Shown here in pieces: positions 1 to 6,158 of a stretch of DNA of 10,484 bases. Location: the NCBI GenBank assembly GCA_903864395.1, contig CAIPFQ010000242.1, positions 1-10,484 on the forward strand. Reading direction: 5' to 3'. The DNA is from an uncultured Chlamydiae bacterium. Its GTDB lineage: Bacteria > Chlamydiota > Chlamydiia > Chlamydiales > SM23-39. Within the stretch, counting starts at the first letter, position 1. Every line of letters begins with the position of its first letter. A program made the position numbers and the translations under genes. The notes below the pieces were generated by a model. The model made no database searches and was not told where the DNA came from. It saw only the letters and a program-made list of their open reading frames with translations.

Positions 1-22
1 AAAACACAAACTTGATCAAAAT

Positions 23-631
23 ATGATCCATTCTTATGTAAACAGAAGTCAAGCCTTCAATGAGCAAAGTTTAGCAAGATTCAATACTGAAAGCTTTATT
101 AAATTGCAACAGCTCCGCATCCATATCGAACAAAATCATCAAATCCTCAAAGAAATGCACTCTTCTATAGAAATATCTCAAGAAGAAGAGGAAGAAGAGA
201 TTCCTGAAAAAATTTTCGAAGAAAACATCCCTTTGGAAAAGGAATATTGCATTTTGATGGAGGCGATGGATGCCCTTTTTCATCTCACACAAGCGACAGC
301 AACGACCACACAAGAATTACGGCTTCTCGTCCCCAATCCACGCTCTTTTTTCACAAAAAAAAAACCGCAGTGGCGTCGACTTTTTGAAGAAACAGTAGAG
401 GGATACTCCTCTGGGATCGAAATGATTCAAGCAAAAATGTTAAAGGCTCTCGCAGAGGCAGGCATCCAAATCATCCAGCCCTACCCAAACGACCCCTTCG
501 AAGCAGAAAAACATCGCGCCATTGAACGCGTTTCTGGCAAAGAACCCTATACAATTGCAAAAACTGTTCGCTATGGTTATCAAAAAGGGAATCGAGTGCT
601 GCGCGTCGCAGATGTAATCATTTATTATTGA
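23..631 (+). CDS. Divergent GrpE-like nucleotide exchange factor for Hsp70
   Basis: GrpE proteins speed ADP release from Hsp70 chaperones in the cytoplasm. The C-terminal ~50 residues read like the GrpE beta domain: FEAEKHRAIERV, then a variable step, then TVRYGYQKGNRVLRVADVII, which aligns with the family pattern HEAV...GTVVEVLQKGY...RVLRPAMV. The N-terminal ~100 residues are polar and rich in Q and E, with an acidic run (EEEEEEIPEKIFEE), consistent with the long helices of GrpE. At 202 residues the length is normal for the family. The next gene, 18 bases downstream, is an Hsp70, which supports the assignment. The ATG at 23 has no visible ribosome binding site and the frame stays open back to base 2, so the true start may lie outside the window. 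The N-terminal part is highly divergent, so this looks like a second, dedicated GrpE and not the housekeeping one. Confidence 0.8.
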   Translation: MIHSYVNRSQAFNEQSLARFNTESFIKLQQLRIHIEQNHQILKEMHSSIEISQEEEEEEIPEKIFEENIPLEKEYCILMEAMDALFHLTQATATTTQELRLLVPNPRSFFTKKKPQWRRLFEETVEGYSSGIEMIQAKMLKALAEAGIQIIQPYPNDPFEAEKHRAIERVSGKEPYTIAKTVRYGYQKGNRVLRVADVIIYY

Positions 632-640
632 CAAATTTTC

Positions 641-645
641 AGGAG
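641..645 (+). promoter_or_regulatory. Ribosome binding site of the Hsp70 gene
   Basis: AGGAG lies four bases before the ATG at 650 and fixes that start. It is the clearest Shine-Dalgarno in the left half of the window. Confidence 0.75.
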
Positions 646-649
646 TTTT

Positions 650-2383
650 ATGAATACAGAAGTTATTGTCGGCATTGATTTAGGAACAACAAATTCAGAG
701 ATTGCTGTTGTTAAAAATGGAAAAATACATCTTATTACTTTAGATGGTTCGAAAATTGTTCCTTCCGTCGTTTCTATCACTCCAACGGGGCAAATTCTCG
801 TAGGCAATCTTGCCGTAAACAATGAGCTCGCAGCCCCTCTAGACACGATTCGTAAAATTAAAAGAAGAATGGGGGAAGAGGAAACATGGCTCTTACAAGA
901 CAAATCTTATTCTCCAGAGATGATCTCGAGCTTAATTCTCAAAAGACTAAAACTAGCCGCGGAAGAGCTCCTTGGGATTTCAGTTCATAAAGCAGTGATC
1001 ACCGTCCCTGCCTTTTTTAATGAAAAGCAGAGGGAAGCCACCCAGAGAGCTGCTGAATTAGCCGGATTAGAACCTGTCCGCCTGTTAAATGAGCCTACGG
1101 CAGCCGCTTTAGCGTATTCTCTTGAAAAAAAACAAGAAGGCTATAGCCTGGTCTACGATTTAGGAGGGGGCACGTTCGATGTATCAATCGTTAAACTTTC
1201 AGAAGAATTCATGGAAGTCAAAGCGAGCCACGGAGACACGCAGTTAGGAGGCTCCGATTTCGATCAAATGATCGCAGAACAAGCAAGACAATCGTTTCAG
1301 ACACAATATGGACTCGATCTTTCCGCAGACCCAGTCGCGTGGGTGCGTGTTATGCGTGCGGCAGAGGCCGCGAAAATTCGGCTCTCTGAAGAGGCGAGCG
1401 CGCAAATGAGCGAAGAATTTATTGCCACCAAAGATAACGTTCCCCTTCATCTTCAATTTAAAATTTCTCGCACACAATTTGAGGACATGATTCGACCCTC
1501 CATTGAGCGCAGTCTCGTCTCTGTCCGCAAAGCCCTAGAAATGGCTGCGATGACGGCAAAAAGCTTAGAAAAAGTCATCCTCGTCGGTGGAGCTACGTAT
1601 ACGCCCCTCGTTGCACAAATGCTTGAAGCAGAGCTCAATATTGTGCCACAGGCCTGGCTAGATCCTTCCACTGTTGTTGCCATGGGAGCCGCCGTCGAGG
1701 CAGCACAGCTGGCAGGCCAATCGATCGGGCCTCGCATGATTGATATCACACCGCATAGCCTCAGTATCGCATGCCTCAATGACTCTGGCCATTTGTATCC
1801 TTCCGTTCTTATTCGACGCAACACGCCGTTGCCTTGCAGCGGCTCTCGTGTCTTTTATAAGCAAGTTCAAGGCCAACAAGCGATTCGAGTTCATGCTTAT
1901 CAAGGAGAGTCTTCCCAGCTAGAAGAGAACCGATCCCTGGGCAGCTTTATGTTAGAGGATTTGGAAGACAGTAGCGATATGGACGTTCATATTAAATTTC
2001 AGTTAGATCGCAGCGGTTTATTGCACGTGACAGCCACCGATATCAGTTCTGGGAAACAGGCTGGGCGCACCTTAAAAAAGGTGACTGCCTCTCGGAAAAA
2101 ACAAGCAAACATATCAGACTTGCAGTCGATTCGCATTCATGTGGAAGAACAAGTTCAACTTGAAGAATTGGAGTTATGGGCAAGTGGGGGAGATACGCTA
2201 GAAACAGATCTTGCGGAGAGCTATCAAGACCTTATGGATCGAGTGTCGGAACTTTTGGAGGGAATGACTCTAACGCCTGAAGATCGAGAAGAACTCGTAG
2301 CCGCTCTCAACACTCTGAAATTTTCAAACAACGACTCTGTTGCTGCGAAAAAACTTTCAGAATTACTCTATTTTTTACTATGA
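650..2383 (+). CDS. Accessory Hsp70 (DnaK/HscC-like) chaperone
   Basis: ATP-driven cytoplasmic chaperone. The nucleotide-binding domain is complete: phosphate-1 loop GIDLGTTNS (residues 8-16), a basic stretch around 68-74 matching the catalytic lysine region of DnaK, the signature LNEPTAAALAYSL (146-158), phosphate-2 loop DLGGGTFD (170-177) and adenosine motif VILVGGATYTPLV (309-321). The substrate-binding domain follows, with the recognisable blocks NTPLP, HAYQGE, NRSLGSF and GLLHVTATD (391-464), then a helical lid of only about 90 residues. Two oddities stand out. The hydrophobic interdomain linker (DVLLLDV in DnaK) is replaced by GPRMIDITPHS (360-370), and there is no acidic EEV-type tail. 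At 577 residues it is shorter than DnaK (~640) and close to HscC. It follows the GrpE-like gene and overlaps the zinc-ribbon gene by four bases. I see no J-domain protein. Very probably a specialised paralogue with a dedicated partner set; its clients are unknown. Confidence 0.93.
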   Translation: MNTEVIVGIDLGTTNSEIAVVKNGKIHLITLDGSKIVPSVVSITPTGQILVGNLAVNNELAAPLDTIRKIKRRMGEEETWLLQDKSYSPEMISSLILKRLKLAAEELLGISVHKAVITVPAFFNEKQREATQRAAELAGLEPVRLLNEPTAAALAYSLEKKQEGYSLVYDLGGGTFDVSIVKLSEEFMEVKASHGDTQLGGSDFDQMIAEQARQSFQTQYGLDLSADPVAWVRVMRAAEAAKIRLSEEASAQMSEEFIATKDNVPLHLQFKISRTQFEDMIRPSIERSLVSVRKALEMAAMTAKSLEKVILVGGATYTPLVAQMLEAELNIVPQAWLDPSTVVAMGAAVEAAQLAGQSIGPRMIDITPHSLSIACLNDSGHLYPSVLIRRNTPLPCSGSRVFYKQVQGQQAIRVHAYQGESSQLEENRSLGSFMLEDLEDSSDMDVHIKFQLDRSGLLHVTATDISSGKQAGRTLKKVTASRKKQANISDLQSIRIHVEEQVQLEELELWASGGDTLETDLAESYQDLMDRVSELLEGMTLTPEDREELVAALNTLKFSNNDSVAAKKLSELLYFLL

Positions 2384-2562
2384 GCGATTTTTTTTCTCAT
2401 TGTCCCATTTGTCGGGCTCTTACTGTAGAGCCCACAGAATTTTGCCGTCGCTGCGGTTGTCATTTACTGCTTCTAGTGAAAGTCAAAGATTTTGAAGAAG
2501 ACTGCAACATGAGCAACGAAGCGACAGCATCTTCTAAAAATTTTGATTCGTATCCGTCATAA
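2380..2562 (+). CDS. Small four-cysteine zinc-ribbon protein coupled to Hsp70
   Basis: A 60-residue protein whose ATG overlaps the Hsp70 TGA (ATGA), so translation is probably coupled. Two knuckles, HCPIC (Cys8, Cys11) and FCRRCGC (Cys22, Cys25, with an extra Cys27), are spaced as in a rubredoxin-like zinc ribbon. The rest is a short hydrophobic stretch (LLLLV, 29-33) and a polar tail. Similar CP-x-C...CRRCG segments occur, as I recall, at the front of longer TPR-like proteins beside Hsp70 paralogues. Here such a tail is missing, so this may be a minimal or truncated version. A role as a zinc-binding cofactor or client adaptor of the neighbouring Hsp70 is inferred from position only. Its last 29 bases overlap the end of the convergent minus-strand gene. 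Confidence 0.7.
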   Translation: MSDFFSHCPICRALTVEPTEFCRRCGCHLLLLVKVKDFEEDCNMSNEATASSKNFDSYPS

Positions 2563-3439
2563 AACTGCTATTGTTCGCAAGGGACATAGGAGTCCCTTTG
2601 AGCGCAGAGCATTTTTCCCAGGAATACGTGAGACCAAAACAAAGGTTGGCGCTATAATTTTTCGAAGGAACGACTCCAGAGCGTCCTCGAGATCCCATAT
2701 AAGAGCCGTGCCCTTCAAAACGGAAAAAATCATTCGCTGGCACCGAAAATTGCGCCCCCACAATAAATGTTCCTGCGCGCCCCTCCGTGTACAACAAACC
2801 GCGCTGGTACGGCGTTCCTACCCAAAGCATCAAATTTCCTTGCGCTGGAAAATAATGACTCCAAAATAGATTGGCTTGACTCACCCCTTTAAACTGAATA
2901 GGAAGCCCCTGCAATTCTTCATCGGCTGTATGGATCGCATACGAGCCCCAAACTCCTATTTCATCGCTAGACCCCATCACATATCCAACCTGTCCTCGGA
3001 CTTGATCAAAAAATGGATTCAAAGCAAAAAGCCCAAAATTCTTATTGAGCATCCAGTCATAGGCAAACCCTACATGCCATCCAAATTTTTTTGGCGTTTG
3101 CCAAGAAACCGCAGCCGTAATAAACCCCTGCTGCTGATAGGTTTTTGAGTTTTTATAGGGCGTAGACGCCCGTCCTGCCCAGTCATAAAGACCGTAGCTC
3201 CCTCCAAGGGCCCCAGAAAAAGAAGAAGGCAAATCGATTTGCATATTCAAGGCAGCGAGAGATCCAAAAGTATTTCCCCAACTTCCCGAAAAAATGCCCC
3301 GAAAATCATCGAGTGCAAGCGTCATATCCAACACGACTGGAAATCTGCAAACTTTCTCCAGAGAACTTTCTTGCCCTTCAGAACACAAGGCTCCTATAAA
3401 CAGTAGATTTCCAACACATCCAAACAACACTTTTTTCAT
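2534..3439 (-). CDS. Putative outer-membrane beta-barrel protein (DUF6666-like)
   Basis: 301 residues from the ATG at 3439. I chose this start because it opens a signal peptide (MKKVLFGCVGNLLFIGALC) and has a purine-rich AAGGG eight bases upstream; the open frame runs further up to 3604 but that part is polar and runs through the + strand gene's start. The mature part is rich in G, aromatic residues and alternating polar/hydrophobic segments, e.g. FGWHVGFAYDWM, QVRGQVGYVMG, EIGVWGSYAIH and FFRFEGHGSYMGS, as in barrel strands. The order of these blocks (QGFITAA, FDWL-like, QVRGQ, EIGVWG, FWSHYF, then a near C-terminal LTYSW) matches what I remember of DUF6666 proteins of Planctomycetes. There is no clear lipobox. 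Convergent with, and overlapping, the zinc-ribbon gene. Location in the outer membrane is inferred; transported substrate unknown. Confidence 0.65.
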   Translation of the reverse strand: MKKVLFGCVGNLLFIGALCSEGQESSLEKVCRFPVVLDMTLALDDFRGIFSGSWGNTFGSLAALNMQIDLPSSFSGALGGSYGLYDWAGRASTPYKNSKTYQQQGFITAAVSWQTPKKFGWHVGFAYDWMLNKNFGLFALNPFFDQVRGQVGYVMGSSDEIGVWGSYAIHTADEELQGLPIQFKGVSQANLFWSHYFPAQGNLMLWVGTPYQRGLLYTEGRAGTFIVGAQFSVPANDFFRFEGHGSYMGSRGRSGVVPSKNYSANLCFGLTYSWEKCSALKGTPMSLANNSSFMTDTNQNF

Positions 3440-3512
3440 TCTATAACCCTTTTCCCTTGCTATCCATTCGCCTTCTCTTGTAGATTTTTTTATTACATTG
3501 GTCAACTGCTTA
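3440..3512. promoter_or_regulatory. Divergent intergenic region with possible promoter
   Basis: These 73 bases separate the minus-strand barrel gene from the + strand propeller gene and must hold promoters for both unless transcription comes from further away. For the + strand, TTGCTA (3457-3462) and TAGATT (3481-3486), 18 bases apart, are a weak sigma-70-like pair. I see no strong pair for the minus strand. Confidence 0.25.
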
Positions 3513-4472
3513 ATGAAGACGATCCTTTTTTTTGTTTTTGGATTTTTCTCTCCTCCTTGGGGCGAGGCACAAGAGGTGCGTTTGTGTAATGTAGAGCAAA
3601 TCACATTTCATTCCATGGGCTTTGAGAAGGCGGGAGAATCTTATTTCTCCCCAGACGGCCACTCTTTAATTTTTCAAGGCATCTTGAAAGGAGAAGAAAA
3701 CTATCAGATTTACACGATCGATTTATACACAAGACAAATCAAAAGGGTCAGTACAGGGGAGGGTGCCTGCACCTGTGGGTTTTTCCATCCCGATGGACAA
3801 AAAATTCTATTTGCCTCAAGCCATGAAGATCCTACGCCTTGTACTGAGGAGAAAAAAGATCCCCTGCGCTACCATTGGAATCTTACCCCCTATATGAACT
3901 TGTATGAAGCAAACCTTGACGGTTCTCAATTGCGCCGATTGACCTCAGGAAAAGCCTATCACGCTGAAGGGGGCTTTTCTCCAGATGGAACACAAATCGT
4001 CTACGCAAGCAATGAAACAGGGAGCATGAATCTTTACATTGTCAACGCCGATGGCAGCGATCCAAGACAGCTTACCCATACGCAAAACTGCTATAATGGA
4101 GGCCCTTTCTTTTCTCCTCAGGGAGATTGGATTGTATTTCGCGCCGATCGAGAAAAAAAAGATTGTTTACAGCTTTTTTTAATCCGTCCCGATGGGTCTG
4201 AAGAGCGTTCATTAACACACAACGAATTTGTCAATTGGGCTCCTTATTGGCATCCCAATGGAAAGCTCATCGTCTATACAACATCGAAACACGGCCATGG
4301 GATGTATCAGATTTATCTCTTAAATATTGAAACACTTTCCGAAGAGAGACTGACCTACTCCAACACTTTTGAAGGACTTCCCAGTTTTAGTCTCAACGGG
4401 CACCACATCACATGGACATCTAAACGAGGCGACGGAACCTCACAAATATTTATCGCTGACTTCACACAATGA
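3513..4472 (+). CDS. Exported PD40/TolB-like six-bladed beta-propeller
   Basis: 319 residues from the ATG at 3513. A TTG at 3498 is an in-frame alternative, but the ATG directly opens a signal peptide (MKTILFFVFGFF...AQ). Six repeats of the PD40 type follow, each with an F/W-SPDG-like turn followed by a hydrophobic strand: SYFSPDGHSLIFQG, FFHPDGQKILFAS, GGFSPDGTQIVYAS, PFFSPQGDWIVFRA, PYWHPNGKLIVYTT and PSFSLNGHHITWTS, interleaved with NADGSDPRQLT-like loops. This equals the C-terminal propeller of TolB, but the N-terminal alpha/beta domain of TolB is absent, so it is not a Tol-Pal TolB. Such free propellers bind proteins or sugars in the periplasm or at the surface. The next gene starts six bases after the stop, so the two are probably co-transcribed and act in the same compartment. 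No convincing Shine-Dalgarno precedes either start. Confidence 0.85.
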   Translation: MKTILFFVFGFFSPPWGEAQEVRLCNVEQITFHSMGFEKAGESYFSPDGHSLIFQGILKGEENYQIYTIDLYTRQIKRVSTGEGACTCGFFHPDGQKILFASSHEDPTPCTEEKKDPLRYHWNLTPYMNLYEANLDGSQLRRLTSGKAYHAEGGFSPDGTQIVYASNETGSMNLYIVNADGSDPRQLTHTQNCYNGGPFFSPQGDWIVFRADREKKDCLQLFLIRPDGSEERSLTHNEFVNWAPYWHPNGKLIVYTTSKHGHGMYQIYLLNIETLSEERLTYSNTFEGLPSFSLNGHHITWTSKRGDGTSQIFIADFTQ

Positions 4473-4474
4473 GG
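4471..4474 (+). promoter_or_regulatory. Ribosome binding site overlapping the propeller stop codon
   Basis: GAGG overlaps the last two bases of the TGA stop at 4470-4472 and stands four bases before the ATG at 4479, which suggests translational coupling of the two exported propeller genes. Confidence 0.5.
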
Positions 4475-4478
4475 AATT

Positions 4479-5924
4479 ATGCCACGCATCTTTTTTTTCT
4501 TTTTTTCTATCGCTTTAAGCCTTTATGGACAAAATCAAACTTCTTATGTCACTAACCCCCTCCCAGAAAATTCTCTTCCCTTTCGCCTTTCGATCACCCA
4601 GGCTCCCTTTTCTCTCCCCGTAGGACTGCAAGCCTATGTAGCTGGAAGGGCCAATCAAGAATGGCTGCTCCTCGCAGGAAGAACGTATGGTCTTCATGGA
4701 TTTACGGGGGATACGTTTCCCGTCGTCTCGCAAAACACATCGCTCTTTGTCTTCAATCCATCGACAGGGATCACGGCCTCCCGTTCATTGACAGATCCAA
4801 GCTCACAACTATCGCAAGAACAGATCGATCAGCTCGCCGTCACAAATGCCCTCTATTTTCAAGGCAATGGCAGCAATACACTTTATGTGATCGGAGGGTA
4901 TGGCTATAACACAGAGACGGGAGCCTATGAAACCAAATCTGTATTGACTGCAATCGACGTTCCTGGCCTCATTCGATGGGTAAAACAAGAACCCAATGCC
5001 AAAAGTGCAGCAAGCTGTTTGCGCCAAGTTTCTAATCCTCTTTTACAAGTGACAGGCGGGGTGATGTTTCAAGCCAACGCGCACCAACCCTATCTCGTGG
5101 GATTAGGACAAAACTTCACAGGTGTCTACACGACAAATTCTAATGGCAATTACACGCAGCAAATTCGCTCATTTCAAGTGATTGACACGGGGAAAAATTT
5201 TTCCGTGCAGCCCTATTCGCAACCAACCCCAATACCCACCTATAGACGGCGCGATCTCAATATCATGCCTATCATCAAACAAGTCGGATCTTCCCTTGAA
5301 CAGGCTTTCGTTGTTCTCGGTGGCGTATTTACTCCAGGAGCGAATGCTGGCGCATGGACGATTCCTATAGAAATCGCCTCCAACGGCTCTTCTAAAATGC
5401 TCGATGCTTCAAATCCCAATACATTCGCCCAAGGCATGAATAATTATCATTGCGCCCATACGGGACTCTACTCAAAAAAAACGGGAGAAATGTATTTGCT
5501 GCTTTTCGGCGGCATCAGTTTTCTTTATTCAGTCAATGGCGGTTTTTACAATCCTGGGGGCTCTTTTACGCAAGATTCTGGCCTTGGATTTACGAATGAT
5601 GTCACAACCATTCAGATTGATTCCTCAGGCAACTATCAACAGTATTTTATGAGTGCGACATACCCCTCGATCCCCCCTTCTTTTGGCACAAGTCCGAGCC
5701 CTGAACTGCTTTTTGGCGCATCAGCTATTTTCCTGCCTGCGCAGGGAGTCCCTCTCTACCCTAATGGAGTGATTATCCTCGATCAGATCGTAGCCTCTCC
5801 TACACTGCTCGGATATATTGTAGGAGGCATTCAAAGTTCAGCCCCAGAAACAACCAGCGAAGTGGGCAACGTCGATACGCGCGCTTCCAGCTATATATTT
5901 TCCGTGATGCTGCTTCCTCCCTAA
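4479..5924 (+). CDS. Exported Kelch-like beta-propeller protein
   Basis: 481 residues beginning with a signal peptide (MPRIFFFFFSIALSLYG). The rest resembles a Kelch propeller: repeated hydrophobic strands ending in GG, namely WLLLAGRTYGLHGF (62-75), LYVIGGYGY (135-143), the matching VTGGVMFQ..YLVGLGQNF (191-213), FVVLGGVF (277-284), LLLFGGISF (340-348) and LGYIVGGIQS (444-453). Conserved-looking stretches such as LTAIDVPGLI (156-165) recall secreted Kelch-type proteins of Bacteroidetes, but I cannot name a subfamily. No enzymatic motif, sorting tag or membrane anchor is visible, and the protein ends soon after the last blade. It follows the PD40 propeller gene by six bases and presumably acts in the same extracytoplasmic place. 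The stop codon TAA doubles as the left 3-bp repeat of the adjacent palindromic insertion, so the original 3' end may have lain elsewhere. Confidence 0.75.
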   Translation: MPRIFFFFFSIALSLYGQNQTSYVTNPLPENSLPFRLSITQAPFSLPVGLQAYVAGRANQEWLLLAGRTYGLHGFTGDTFPVVSQNTSLFVFNPSTGITASRSLTDPSSQLSQEQIDQLAVTNALYFQGNGSNTLYVIGGYGYNTETGAYETKSVLTAIDVPGLIRWVKQEPNAKSAASCLRQVSNPLLQVTGGVMFQANAHQPYLVGLGQNFTGVYTTNSNGNYTQQIRSFQVIDTGKNFSVQPYSQPTPIPTYRRRDLNIMPIIKQVGSSLEQAFVVLGGVFTPGANAGAWTIPIEIASNGSSKMLDASNPNTFAQGMNNYHCAHTGLYSKKTGEMYLLLFGGISFLYSVNGGFYNPGGSFTQDSGLGFTNDVTTIQIDSSGNYQQYFMSATYPSIPPSFGTSPSPELLFGASAIFLPAQGVPLYPNGVIILDQIVASPTLLGYIVGGIQSSAPETTSEVGNVDTRASSYIFSVMLLPP

Positions 5925-6097
5925 GGGCTCGTAAGCAAATAACTGTTACATTTCCGCTGCGCCAGCATCTTCACCTTTGCACCCGGCTGCATCGACCATG
6001 TTGCAGGCACATGGCTTGGCTTCGCCGCTAGCGTTGCCTGGTGCAAATCTGAAGCGCTGGCTTTGCGGAAACGCAACATTTATTTGCTTACGAGCCC
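5925..6097. mobile_element. 173-bp palindromic MITE-like element with TAA target repeats
   Basis: The ends are perfect 17-bp inverted repeats (GGGCTCGTAAGCAAATA at 5925-5941 and its complement at 6081-6097), and the inverted similarity continues imperfectly for about 60 bases inward (ATTTCCGC, GCCAGC, TTTGCACC and their complements). At the centre CCATGT (5996-6001) and ACATGG (6009-6014) form a further hairpin. TAA stands immediately on both sides (5922-5924 and 6098-6100), as expected of a 3-bp target duplication. No gene fits inside. IS5-type elements make 3-bp TNA duplications, so a parent of that type is possible, but this is inference. It also occupies most of the gap between two genes and could terminate transcription. 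Confidence 0.7.
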
Positions 6098-6116
6098 TAA
6101 GCCATCGCATTTTTCG

Positions 6117-6146
6117 TTGATTATTAAAACATAATCGAATTATTAT
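6117..6146 (+). promoter_or_regulatory. Probable promoter of the DUF4143 ATPase gene (leaderless)
   Basis: TTGATT (6117-6122) and TATTAT (6141-6146), 18 bases apart, resemble sigma-70 boxes. The -10 ends six bases before the ATG at 6153, so transcription would begin at or next to the start codon. No Shine-Dalgarno is present, which fits a leaderless message. Confidence 0.45.
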
Positions 6147-6158
6147 TCGGTTATGTTT
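6127..6158. promoter_or_regulatory. 13-bp inverted repeat over the promoter and start codon (operator-like)
   Basis: Arms AAACATAATCGAA (6127-6139) and TTCGGTTATGTTT (6146-6158) are complementary at 12 of 13 positions with a 6-base spacer. The left arm lies between the -35 and -10 boxes and the right arm covers the start codon, the usual position for a repressor site. Confidence 0.55.

Noticed and set aside
3374..3439. Lipoprotein signal in the barrel protein
   Set aside because: The cysteine in GALCSE is preceded by A-L and not by the small-residue pattern of a lipobox, so an ordinary signal peptide is more likely.
3440..3604. Longer N-terminus of the minus-strand barrel protein
   Set aside because: It would run through the start of the divergent propeller gene and would bury the signal peptide that begins at 3439.
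3513..4472. Annotation as TolB of the Tol-Pal system
   Set aside because: Only the propeller is present; the N-terminal TolB domain and the neighbouring tolQRA/pal genes are missing.
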